Of a DNA stretch of 38,665 nt, positions 22,936 through 31,531 are shown one piece after another. The stretch's first letter is position 1. Every line of letters begins with the position of its first letter. Source of the stretch: Ligilactobacillus pabuli. Lineage in GTDB: Bacteria; Bacillota; Bacilli; Lactobacillales; Lactobacillaceae. The translations under genes were made by a program, and so were the position numbers. The stretch is from positions 1-38,665 of the forward strand of contig NZ_BQXH01000020.1 of the NCBI RefSeq assembly GCF_022836475.1. The letters are read 5' to 3'. The notes beneath the pieces were generated by a model. That model was not told the DNA's origin. It did no database searches and saw only the letters and a program-made list of their open reading frames with translations.

Positions 22936-23913
22936 TCAGTAGTTGATAATTTCTTTAACTTTAGTTACGATATCAGCTTTGTTTGGCAACCAGGTCTCTT
23001 CAGCTTCACTGAATGGGTAAGGAGTATCTGGTGCGGAAACACGGCCAATTGGTGCTTCAAGGGATAAGATAGCTTTTTCAGCGATCACTGAAGCAACTTG
23101 TCCCATGACACCAGCCTGATTTTGAGCCTCTTGGACCAAGACAGCTCGGCCAGTCTTTTTAACGGTGGCAGTAATTGCCTCTTCATCAAGTGGTGAAACT
23201 GTCCGTAAGTCGAGTACTTCAACATCGATGCCTTCTTTGGCCAATTCTTCTGCGGCCTTTAAGCTTTCGCGGACCATGTAACCATAAGTGATGATCGACA
23301 GGTCTTTGCCGGCACGTTTGACATCCGCAGTGTCTAACGGAACAGTATAAGACTCTTCTGGAACTTCCTCTTTAAAGGAACGGTAGAGTTTCATATGTTC
23401 TAAGAAGACAACTGGGTCATCGGAACGAATTGCAGAAGCCAATAAGCCTTTAGCGTCATATGGGCCGCTAGGAATAACTACCCGCAGTCCAGGAGTTTGG
23501 GCCATTAAGCCTTCCAAACTATCAGCGTGTAGCTCTGGTGTATGCACACCGCCGCCAAATGGGGCACGAATGGTGATCGGCATTTTACGTGAGCCGCCCA
23601 TGCGGTGACCAGTCCGGGAAATTTGCCCAGCAATTTCGTCCATTGTTTCAAAGACGAAACCAAAGAACTGAATTTCAGGAACAGGACGGAAGCCTTCAAG
23701 GGCGAGTCCCATCGCTAAACCGCTAATGCCTGATTCTGCCAGGGGAGTATCAAAAACGCGGTCGGCACCGTTGGCATCTTGTAGTCCGTCAGTGGCACGG
23801 AACACACCACCATTACGGCCAACATCTTCACCAAAAACTAATACTTTTTCGTCGCGTTTGATTTCTTGATCTAGACTCTGGGTAATGGCCTTGACCATTG
23901 ATAATTTAGCCAT
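22936..23913 (-). CDS. pdhB: Pyruvate dehydrogenase E1 component, beta subunit
   Basis: 325 residues, normal for the family. Starts [20 protein letters not shown]; conserved landmarks include [59 protein letters not shown] and the C-terminal transketolase domain with [13 protein letters not shown]. With E1 alpha it forms the thiamine diphosphate enzyme that decarboxylates pyruvate. The start lies 2 bp after the pdhA stop, with AAAGGAGAG upstream. Confidence 0.97.
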   Translation of the reverse strand: MAKLSMVKAITQSLDQEIKRDEKVLVFGEDVGRNGGVFRATDGLQDANGADRVFDTPLAESGISGLAMGLALEGFRPVPEIQFFGFVFETMDEIAGQISRTGHRMGGSRKMPITIRAPFGGGVHTPELHADSLEGLMAQTPGLRVVIPSGPYDAKGLLASAIRSDDPVVFLEHMKLYRSFKEEVPEESYTVPLDTADVKRAGKDLSIITYGYMVRESLKAAEELAKEGIDVEVLDLRTVSPLDEEAITATVKKTGRAVLVQEAQNQAGVMGQVASVIAEKAILSLEAPIGRVSAPDTPYPFSEAEETWLPNKADIVTKVKEIINY

Positions 23914-23915
23914 TC

Positions 23916-25074
<1,159 letters not shown>

Positions 25075-25079
25075 GGTTA

Positions 25080-25108
25080 ATGCTAATACGTTTTGGTAAA
25101 AATGTAAA
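25080..25108 (-). promoter_or_regulatory. Promoter of pdhABCD
   Basis: On the minus strand TTTACA (25103-25108) and TAGCAT (25080-25085) are separated by exactly 17 bp; the start of pdhA is 73 bp downstream. Confidence 0.55.
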
Positions 25109-25109
25109 C

Positions 25110-25440
25110 ATAAACAAACTATGCACATTCTTTAAAAGTTTTGAATGATTGCTGGACAACAAAAAAGCCCTTAAAATAAATTAAAATTTTACAAATATGT
25201 GAAAGAAAAGACAATAGAAAGTGGGACAAATAGGAGTCTTTAGCCTAGATTCTTCCTTAGTACCACTGATTTTCACTGATATGCTGAGGGCGGAGATAAG
25301 GCTGGAATGGTGGGCTAGCTATTAGCTAAAACTAAATTATTTGATATTAATTAGTAAAAGTTTAGCGATGAAATCATTAAAAAACACGAAGATAGGTTTT
25401 GCAAGACCAATAAACTAGACAAAAAGATAAAAAAAGTCTT
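25110..25440. other. 330 bp intergenic, no gene seen
   Basis: AT-rich DNA between the divergent pdhA and the HicB-like gene. I see no start with a ribosome binding site, and no strong hairpin. Confidence 0.6.
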
Positions 25441-25444
25441 ATTT

Positions 25445-25467
25445 TATAATAAGTGTAAGCGTTCACT
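25445..25467 (+). promoter_or_regulatory. -10 box and strong cre site before the HicB-like gene
   Basis: TATAAT (25445-25450) is followed two bases later by GTGTAAGCGTTCACT (25453-25467), which matches the cre consensus at every informative position except the first. CcpA bound here would block the promoter, so the gene is probably silent on preferred sugars. No clear -35 was found. Confidence 0.7.
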
Positions 25468-25529
25468 TGCGGAGTTGATCGACTTTCCGTTAGAATTTAT
25501 TTATTCAGCTAAAAGAGAGAGGTAAAGAC

Positions 25530-25784
25530 ATGGCAACAAAATTTGTGGCTTATCCAGTGGTGATCACACCAGAAAAAAACAATGAGTATTACGATTACTT
25601 AGTATTTCTCCCAGATTTTGGCGCTTATTGTCAGGCCAATAGTATTTTGGGAGCACTCAGGGTGGCAGCCAAGTTCATCACTAATTATAGTATGACTGCA
25701 GCTTTACCGGAGATGAAATTAGAGTTACCACCGGCCAGTGGGGAACAGGTGGTAACGTTTGTCAATGCACAAATCACAGAGTGA
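25530..25784 (+). CDS. HicB-like protein without a HicA partner
   Basis: 84 residues from ATG 25530 with GAGAGG upstream. The N-terminal part FVAYPVVITPEKNNEYYDYL, then VFLPDFGAYCQANSILGALR, has the strand-strand-helix pattern of HicB antitoxins (YP...Y-x-V-x-FPD-x-PG-x-x-T-x-G-x-s-x-x-eA), though the usual PGC-T-G residues are changed. No HicA toxin is next to it, so it is more likely a lone HicB-fold regulator than half of a toxin-antitoxin pair. The last codons (ITE stop) are written by the start of the first 124-bp repeat downstream. Confidence 0.6.
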   Translation: MATKFVAYPVVITPEKNNEYYDYLVFLPDFGAYCQANSILGALRVAAKFITNYSMTAALPEMKLELPPASGEQVVTFVNAQITE

Positions 25785-25786
25785 AA

Positions 25787-25880
25787 TAAGCCGGTTAAGA
25801 CTCGAGCACTATCATAGCCTAGTTTTTAATGCGTTTTTGGCATTGAAAGCTAGGCTGAGATAGGCGGAAAGTCTTGGTTT
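25787..25880 (+). ncRNA. Structured repeat RNA, copy 1
   Basis: Nested helices: outer AAGCC:GGTTT, a GGT bulge, AAGACT:AGTCTT, the internal loop CGAGCA / GGCGGAA, CTATC:GATAG, then the long hairpin GCCTAGTTTTTAATGC : GCATTGAAAGCTAGGC (with G-U pairs). I cannot name an RNA family. Orientation is assumed to be plus, following the HicB-like gene. Confidence 0.5.
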
Positions 25881-25910
25881 GAGTAACTCGACTAAGATCA
25901 CAGAGTGAAG

Positions 25911-26004
25911 TGAGACGGGAAAAAGCGAGCACCATCGGAACCTAGGGACTAATGCGATTTAGGCATTGGTTCCTGGGTTGGGATGGGCGGAACTTTTTGT
26001 CTCA
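25911..26004 (+). ncRNA. Structured repeat RNA, copy 2
   Basis: The same fold with different bases: outer GAGAC:GTCTC, bulge GGG, AAAAAG:CTTTTT, loop CGAGCA / GGCGGAA, CCATC:GATGG, and the hairpin CCTAGGGACTAATGC : GCATTGGTTCCTGGG. Confidence 0.5.
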
Positions 26005-26033
26005 TGTAACTCGACTAAAAATCACAGAGTGAA

Positions 26034-26128
26034 ACAAAGCGGTAGTTCCCGAGCATATCGGAGCTTAACCTTTAATGTGGGCTTGGCATTGGAGGTTGGG
26101 CTTGGATAGGCGGAAGGAACTGCTTTGA
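26034..26128 (+). ncRNA. Structured repeat RNA, copy 3
   Basis: The same fold again: outer AAAGC:GCTTT, bulge GGT, AGTTCC:GGAACT, loop CGAGCA / GGCGGAA, TATC:GATA, and the hairpin AGCTTAACCTTTAATG : CATTGGAGGTTGGGCT with G-U pairs. Confidence 0.5.
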
Positions 26129-26192
26129 GTAACTCGACTAAAACAGAGTGAAACAAAGCGTTGACGAGGATGGGTTCTGTGGATGCTGGCAA

Positions 26193-26313
26193 GATAGCCG
26201 TCCCAAGTTTGGAGAAGTAGCACCATCAATCGGGATAGCCGTCCCAAGTTTGAAAAAGTAGTGCCGTCAATCGGGATAGCCGGTCTTAGTTTTGGAAAGT
26301 ACGACCAGCAAAC
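26193..26313. repeat. 41-bp tandem repeat, three copies
   Basis: Units starting GATAGCCGTCCCAAGTTTG at 26193 and 26234, and a more diverged GATAGCCGGTCTTAGTTTTG at 26275, spaced exactly 41 bp. No reading frame is shared, and the repeat has no obvious hairpin. It lies between the structured array and the topB terminator. Confidence 0.8.
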
Positions 26314-26330
26314 AAAAAATAGCGCAAAAA

Positions 26331-26375
26331 AAGCTTGTAATACCAGAAAATGATTTCTGATACTGCAAGCTTTAG
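26331..26375 (-). terminator. Terminator of topB
   Basis: On the minus strand AAAGCTTGCAGTATCAGAAA pairs with TTTCTGGTATTACAAGCTTT with small mismatches, and seven T follow. Confidence 0.8.
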
Positions 26376-26391
26376 TTTTGGATGCTGATAG

Positions 26392-28563
26392 TTACTGCTT
26401 GAAGATAAATTGGAGCTTTCCATCGACGAGTTTTAATTTTGCGGCAAACTTATGGCCAGTTTTTTTGGACTTAAAGCCTTGTAATTGAGCCGTTTCGCCG
26501 GTCGCAACGAGTGCTTTAACAGCGGTTTTGGGTAAGAGCTTCGAACTCCAACGCTTGGGTAAAATAAATTTGCAGGCTGGAGTTTGATGGTAATTAGTAC
26601 AGCCGTAAACTTTACCCTTATCCACGATTTTGCCTTGCCGACACAAAGGACAGGTCCCAAAAGAAGTTTCTTTTGGAGCGGCCGGGGTCGTTTCTTTTTG
26701 CTGAGCGACCTGTTGGCTTAAACTGGTGCTGTTTTGTAACTGCTCGGGAACTTCAGTCAGTAATTTTTGAATAAACTTTTGAATCTGGCTGAGGAAGTTT
26801 TCCGGTGTACGCTGTTTTTGTCCAATTTGTTTTAAGGCGACTTCCCACTTGGCGGTCATTGCCGGGCTAGTTAAGAGCGGTTCTAACTCAACCGCAGTAC
26901 ATAGGGTATTACCAGCTGGGCTAACATGGAGCTGGTTTTTTTGCGCAATTAAATAGCCGCGTTTTTTCAAGACTTCCAAGATATTAGCGCGCGTCGCTTC
27001 GGTTCCAATGCCCTCGGTATCCTTTAAAATGGCCTGCGCTTCTTGGTCGTCTAAAGTTTTGCCGGCAGTTTTCATGGCAGTGATCAGGGTCCCTTCAGTA
27101 AAGGCTGCGGGCGGTTGCGTCATTTTTTGTTCTGATTTGACCGTCGCTGTGACCGCCTGACCAGACTGAACTGCTGGCAAGATCGGCGTCTCTTTTCCAG
27201 CGGCCTTGCGCTGAGGAAAGAGAGCTTTCCAGCCAAGAACAGTGGGTACTTTACCAACAGCCTTAAAGAGTGCGTGTCCGACCTGGGTGTGGACGGTCGT
27301 TTCTTCGTATTGATACGGTCCGGCAAACATGCCTAAAGTGGTCCGCAAGACGAGGTTGTAGACCTGTTGTTGCAGGCGGGGCAACTTCTGCAGGCGAGCG
27401 AGTGTCGGGACAGTTTTAGTCATGATGATCGCATGATGTTCTTGGACCTTGGCACCGTTAACGTAGCGAGCTTGCGGCTTGGTGTCAGGAAAGGGCACTT
27501 CTTGTTTGGTTAAACGAGCATATTTCTGCAAGTTGGCAGCTAAGTAATTAAATTCTTGGTTAGTCAAATAATTGCAGTCGGTTCTAGGGTAAGTCAAAAG
27601 CTTCGCCTCGTATAACGCTTGGGCGGCTTTTAAAGTCTGGCTCGCGCTGGCATGGTAGCGTTGGTTGATCGCACTTTGCAAACTAGACAGTGAAAAAAGA
27701 CGTGGACTACTGGTCCTTTTGGCCTGTTTGCGAACGTCTTTTATGACTGCTGACTGAGGGCCGAACTGGACCTGCTGTTTGGCGAGAAACTGCTGGAGTT
27801 GAGGCTCGTCTTTAAAGCGTTGGTGCGGTTCGAGCGCTGCAGTGAATTGTTCTTTGTTGGCAGTCATAATTTGGGCATTGAGTTCTAAGTACGGTTCAGG
27901 CTGAAAGTTTTTGATGGCCTGTTCACGTTGGTAGACCATGTAGAGGGTCGGTGTTTGAACGCGGCCAATCGAATAGACGCCTTTGACTCCCGCTTTTCGT
28001 AACAATAAGGTATAAAGCGGACTACCGTTCATCCCCACGAGCCAGTCACTGATTTGGCGTGTTTGCGCTTCTTTGTAGGCCGAGTAATAATCCCAACCAT
28101 CACGTAGATTTTGAAAACCAGCTAAAATTGCTGCAGTTTCCAGTGAATTGATCCAGAGGCGTTGAATCTTTTTTTGCTTGAGTCCAATGCGGGCATGTTC
28201 CAGGATGGACCAGGCAATGTTTTCGCCTTCACGGTCACTGTCAGTCGCAATAATGATGGTGTCGGCTTGTTTCAAAAGGTCCTTAACGACCTTAAATTGC
28301 GCCCGCTTTTTGGCCGGGACGATGAACTTGTATTTGTCGGGAAAAATCGGCAAATTTTTTAAAGACCAGCGTTTATATTTAGGATCATATTTATCTGGAG
28401 TTGCCATTTCAACTAAATGGCCAAAGCCAAAGGTGACTTTAGTCTGGGCGGGTAATACCGGATCGCTGACTTCATAATAGCCTGTCTTTTTAGTACTGCT
28501 TTGAAAAGCGTCAACGTAGGCGCGGGCCTGGCTGGGCTTTTCCGCTAAAATCACGGTTGTCAT
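26392..28563 (-). CDS. topB: DNA topoisomerase III (type IA)
   Basis: 723 residues from ATG 28563 with AAAGGAG upstream. Toprim residues are Glu8 (ILAEKPSQA) and the acidic triad in ATDSDREGE (106-114). The catalytic tyrosine is Tyr325 in LLTYPRTDCNYL, and EGIGTEATRA and GRVQTPTLYM are typical. A C-terminal zinc ribbon (CPLCRQGKIV...CTNYHQTPACKF) is followed by a short lysine-rich domain. Such enzymes decatenate DNA with single-stranded regions. This is a chromosomal-size TopB, not a plasmid TraE fragment. Monocistronic. Confidence 0.95.
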   Translation of the reverse strand: MTTVILAEKPSQARAYVDAFQSSTKKTGYYEVSDPVLPAQTKVTFGFGHLVEMATPDKYDPKYKRWSLKNLPIFPDKYKFIVPAKKRAQFKVVKDLLKQADTIIIATDSDREGENIAWSILEHARIGLKQKKIQRLWINSLETAAILAGFQNLRDGWDYYSAYKEAQTRQISDWLVGMNGSPLYTLLLRKAGVKGVYSIGRVQTPTLYMVYQREQAIKNFQPEPYLELNAQIMTANKEQFTAALEPHQRFKDEPQLQQFLAKQQVQFGPQSAVIKDVRKQAKRTSSPRLFSLSSLQSAINQRYHASASQTLKAAQALYEAKLLTYPRTDCNYLTNQEFNYLAANLQKYARLTKQEVPFPDTKPQARYVNGAKVQEHHAIIMTKTVPTLARLQKLPRLQQQVYNLVLRTTLGMFAGPYQYEETTVHTQVGHALFKAVGKVPTVLGWKALFPQRKAAGKETPILPAVQSGQAVTATVKSEQKMTQPPAAFTEGTLITAMKTAGKTLDDQEAQAILKDTEGIGTEATRANILEVLKKRGYLIAQKNQLHVSPAGNTLCTAVELEPLLTSPAMTAKWEVALKQIGQKQRTPENFLSQIQKFIQKLLTEVPEQLQNSTSLSQQVAQQKETTPAAPKETSFGTCPLCRQGKIVDKGKVYGCTNYHQTPACKFILPKRWSSKLLPKTAVKALVATGETAQLQGFKSKKTGHKFAAKLKLVDGKLQFIFKQ

Positions 28564-28781
28564 ACTGTGCTTACTCCTTTATTTTTTTTGAGTTGGATCA
28601 TTTTTCGCAAGTCGAGCTGCTGTTTCTACGATAGCACAGGAACAGATGTTTTGCACCACTATTTGAAAGCTGAGCAGGAAAGACACTAAGATTTACCTAA
28701 AAAAAGTGTAATTTCTTGAAGAGCTTTAGTTAAAAGTGGGACACTAAGAACGGAATTTAAAATTGAAGGGAAGTTGGTAAA

Positions 28782-29261
28782 ATGAGTACGATCTATGATT
28801 TTACAGAAACAGAAATGAGCGGGCAGCCGTTAAATTTGGCAGACTACCAAGGAAAAGTTGTTGTGATCGTTAATACAGCCAGCAAGTGTGGTTTAGCGCC
28901 GCAATTAAAAGGCTTAGAGCAGTTGTATCAGCAATATCATGACCAAGGCTTAGAAGTTTTAGGCTTGCCGTCAAACCAATTTCACCAAGAATTAGACACG
29001 GATGAAGAAGCCAGTGATTATTGCCAACTGCATTATGGGGTAACATTCCCGATGACTCAGCGGGTACAGGTCAATGGTGATGATGCTGATCCATTATTTG
29101 AACACTTGAAAGATGAATCAGGGCACGGCGCTGTCAAATGGAACTATACGAAGTTTTTAGTCGGGCGCGATGGTCAGTTAATCCACCGTTACGCACCAAC
29201 AACTAAACCAGAAAAAATGGTGGCTGAAATTGAAGCAGCCTTAGCTCAAAAAGAAGCTTAA
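28782..29261 (+). CDS. gpx: Glutathione peroxidase family protein
   Basis: 159 residues from ATG 28782. The catalytic tetrad of the thioredoxin-like family is visible: Cys36 in NTASKCGLAPQ, Gln in LGLPSNQF, and Trp and Asn in VKWNYTKFLV. The active-site residue is Cys, not selenocysteine. In bacteria these proteins usually reduce hydroperoxides with thioredoxin. AAGGGAAG lies upstream and a strong terminator follows, so it is a single-gene unit. Confidence 0.93.
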   Translation: MSTIYDFTETEMSGQPLNLADYQGKVVVIVNTASKCGLAPQLKGLEQLYQQYHDQGLEVLGLPSNQFHQELDTDEEASDYCQLHYGVTFPMTQRVQVNGDDADPLFEHLKDESGHGAVKWNYTKFLVGRDGQLIHRYAPTTKPEKMVAEIEAALAQKEA

Positions 29262-29272
29262 GCTTGATGCAG

Positions 29273-29321
29273 ATCCTTCAAGTTACCCGGTAGAAATGGC
29301 GGGTGGCTTGGAGGATTTTTT
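29273..29321 (+). terminator. Terminator of gpx
   Basis: A long stem ATCCT-TCAAG-TTACCCG with CGGGTGG-CTTGG-AGGAT, followed by six T. Confidence 0.85.
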
Positions 29322-29429
29322 GGTGCTTGCAATAAATTTTATGTTGTTATATCCTATTAAGATAGCATTCATGGAAATGATTTATGTTTATTATAAAACT
29401 AAAAAAATATTAAATTAAAGGAGAAATAG

Positions 29430-30095
29430 ATGAAACAGATCGTTTTTGAAAAGGTTGCTTATCAAGTTGGTCAGCAGCAGATTTTACATAACATTTCGCT
29501 GCAAATTGACCAAGGAGAGGTCGTCACGATTGCGGGACCTTCTGGGAGCGGAAAGAGTACACTAGTGAAATTATTAGCGTCCTTGTTAACACCAACAGCT
29601 GGCCAAATTTGGTATCAAGGCAGAGACATTACCCAAGAAGAACCAGTGGCTTACCGGCGCAAAGTCTCCTATGCAATGCAACAGCCGACCTTATTTGGCA
29701 AGACCGTCCGTGAAAATTTGCAATTTCCTTACGAGTTGCGACAACTGGATTTTGATGAACAGCGTGCGTTAGCTGGATTACAGGCAGTTGGCTTAACTGC
29801 CGTCTACCTGGACCGAGAAGTTAAAAATCTCTCTGGCGGAGAACGTCAACGCGTTGCACTTTTGCGGAATATTTTAATTTTACCGGAAGTTTTGATCATG
29901 GATGAGGTGACAGCAGGGTTAGATGCCAATAATCGTGAAATCATCGCTCAGCTGGTGGCACAACTCCAACAAGAAGGAGTCACGATCATCATTGTGACGC
30001 ATGACGAGCAAGAAATCGCGCGGGCGAGTCGGTTAGTAGAAATAAAACAGGGACAAATCATGACAGGGGGTCAAGCAAGTGAATTTAGTCGTTAG
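29430..30095 (+). CDS. fetA: FetA-like ABC ATPase (YbbL)
   Basis: 221 residues from ATG 29430, AAAGGAG upstream. Walker A AGPSGSGKSTLVK, signature LSGGERQRVALLRN, Walker B VLIMDEVTAGLD and VTHDEQE are present. The first part (FEKVAYQVGQQQILHNISLQ) and the partner gene place it with FetA/YbbL, which together with the UPF0014 membrane protein forms an exporter linked to iron homeostasis and oxidative-stress resistance in E. coli. The permease gene overlaps its 3' end by 17 bp. Confidence 0.88.
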   Translation: MKQIVFEKVAYQVGQQQILHNISLQIDQGEVVTIAGPSGSGKSTLVKLLASLLTPTAGQIWYQGRDITQEEPVAYRRKVSYAMQQPTLFGKTVRENLQFPYELRQLDFDEQRALAGLQAVGLTAVYLDREVKNLSGGERQRVALLRNILILPEVLIMDEVTAGLDANNREIIAQLVAQLQQEGVTIIIVTHDEQEIARASRLVEIKQGQIMTGGQASEFSR

Positions 30096-30834
30096 TAATC
30101 AGGGATTGGCGTTAGCATTTATTTTAGTGTTAGTCACGATGGGGATCGCCTACCGGGAAAAATTACAGGTCAATCGTGACATTATTGTCAGTGTGTTCCG
30201 GGCAATTGTACAATTATTTTTAGTGGGTTACTTATTGAAGTATGTTTTTCGGGTGAATAACTATTTGCTGACGATAGTTTTAGCGTTGATCATTGTATTC
30301 AATGCCAGCTACAATGCGATGAAGAGAAGCCAGGGAATCACGCATGCTTTTAGAAATTCGTTTTTAGCAATTTTTGTTAGTACGGGGGTGACACTGACGG
30401 TCTTAATTGCGGTTGGGACGATTAAAATGGTACCGTCGCAGTTGATTCCAATCACAGGAATGATCGCATCGAATGCGATGGTGGCGATTGGGATTTGTTA
30501 CCGGAACTTGAACCAAGCTTTTCGAGACCAACGACAACAGATTTTAGAGCGGTTGGCATTAGGGGCAGATTTGAAAGAGGCTTCACTGCCAATTTTACGG
30601 GAAACTATTAAAATCGGGATCCAACCAACAATTGATTCGGCTAAAACAGTGGGAATCGTGAGCTTGCCAGGAATGATGTCAGGCTTGATTTTTGCGGGAG
30701 TTGACCCGGTACGTGCAATCAAGTATCAAATTATGGTGACTTTTATGTTGTTGTCAACGACGGGAATTGCTTCGTTAATTGCGACTTACCTAGCTTATAA
30801 GTCGTTCTATAATGAACGGAAGCAATTATTGTAG
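30079..30834 (+). CDS. fetB: FetB-like permease (UPF0014/YbbM)
   Basis: 251 residues from a GTG start with GGGGG upstream, overlapping the ATPase gene. About six or seven spans with the family pattern AIVQLFLVGYLLKYVF, IVFNASYNAMKRSQG, LIPITGMIASNAMVAIG and SLPGMMSGLIFAGVDPV-RAIKYQIMV, which is the UPF0014 signature. Intact and of normal length. Confidence 0.92.
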   Translation: MNLVVSNQGLALAFILVLVTMGIAYREKLQVNRDIIVSVFRAIVQLFLVGYLLKYVFRVNNYLLTIVLALIIVFNASYNAMKRSQGITHAFRNSFLAIFVSTGVTLTVLIAVGTIKMVPSQLIPITGMIASNAMVAIGICYRNLNQAFRDQRQQILERLALGADLKEASLPILRETIKIGIQPTIDSAKTVGIVSLPGMMSGLIFAGVDPVRAIKYQIMVTFMLLSTTGIASLIATYLAYKSFYNERKQLL

Positions 30835-30855
30835 AAACATCAGCGTATTTTAAAA

Positions 30856-30871
30856 TGTTTCACGTGGAACA
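30856..30871. promoter_or_regulatory. parS site (ParB/Spo0J binding)
   Basis: TGTTTCACGTGGAACA; its complement TGTTCCACGTGAAACA fits the Firmicute parS consensus TGTTNCACGTGAAACA at every defined position. The palindrome extends to AAAATGTT...AACATTTT (30852-30875). It lies between fetB and folA, outside both genes. Confidence 0.85.
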
Positions 30872-30948
30872 TTTTGAGGATATCTAATGCTGAAACGGAC
30901 AACAACGTGTATGATGAGAGATATAGAAACAGGGAAGGGAATGGTTCA

Positions 30949-31452
30949 ATGTTAGCTTTTATTTGGGCTGAAGACAGTCAGCATGGCATCGGTTATCAGG
31001 GACAACTACCATGGCACATGCCAGCGGATATGAAATTCTTTAAGGAGACCACGATGGGCAATACGATCGTGGCAGGAAGTAAAACTTTTGCAACCTTTAA
31101 ACGTCCATTACCCAAACGTAAAAATATCGTGTTAACTTCACAGGATGCACAGAATTTTCCGGCAGACGTAATCGTGTGTCATAGTGTCGAAGAAGTTTTA
31201 GCTCAATACAAACAAAACCCAGACCAGAAGATGTTTATTCTTGGCGGGGCCCAGTTGTTCAGAGACTTTTTGCCATATGCCACAGATTTATATCGCACGA
31301 CGATCGAGCATGAGTTTGAAATTGACACCTATATGCCAGAAGTTGATTACTCTCATTTTATCTTAAGTGACTTTGTTGAAGGAGAAGTGGACGAAAAGAA
31401 CCACTATCCGTATCATTTTGAACATTATACGCGAGTAGAACCGCAAGAATAA
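30949..31452 (+). CDS. folA: Dihydrofolate reductase
   Basis: 167 residues from ATG 30949 (AGGGAAGGGA upstream); the frame is open further upstream to 30874, but that part lies next to the parS site and has no family similarity. Starts MLAFIWAEDSQHGIGYQGQL, with PWHMPADMKFFKETTMGN carrying the catalytic Asp27, then GSKTFATF and MFILGGAQLF. Reduces dihydrofolate with NADPH. A bidirectional terminator follows. No thymidylate synthase gene is adjacent, which is unusual for lactobacilli where thyA-folA pairs are common. Confidence 0.93.
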   Translation: MLAFIWAEDSQHGIGYQGQLPWHMPADMKFFKETTMGNTIVAGSKTFATFKRPLPKRKNIVLTSQDAQNFPADVIVCHSVEEVLAQYKQNPDQKMFILGGAQLFRDFLPYATDLYRTTIEHEFEIDTYMPEVDYSHFILSDFVEGEVDEKNHYPYHFEHYTRVEPQE

Positions 31453-31468
31453 GTCAAACTTAATTCGC

Positions 31469-31510
31469 AAAAACACCAAGGAGCCTAAGTTGCGACTCCT
31501 TGGTGTTTTT
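31469..31510. terminator. Bidirectional terminator after folA
   Basis: AAAAACACCAAGGAG / CTCCTTGGTGTTTTT, perfect 15-bp stem with a 12-nt loop between convergent genes. Confidence 0.9.
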
Positions 31511-31531
31511 GGTTGAAAAAGATGATTCATT

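Larger units (their letters stand above)
25773..26160 (+). repeat. Tandem array of a 119-124-bp structured repeat (3 full copies and a partial one)
   Basis: Units begin with (ATC)ACAGAGTGAA at 25773, 25897, 26021 and about 26140, spacing 124, 124 and 119 bp. Each unit also has the linker GTAACTCGACTAA. The end units are conserved, while the interior stem sequences differ strongly and yet still pair in each copy. Confidence 0.85.

Noticed and set aside
25530-25784. HicAB toxin-antitoxin pair
   Set aside because: No HicA-like frame is present on either side.
26193-26313. Possible CRISPR array
   Set aside because: The 41-bp units are contiguous with no unique spacers of spacer length between repeats, and no cas genes are present.
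28782-29261. Selenoprotein glutathione peroxidase
   Set aside because: The catalytic codon is TGT (Cys), with no in-frame TGA.
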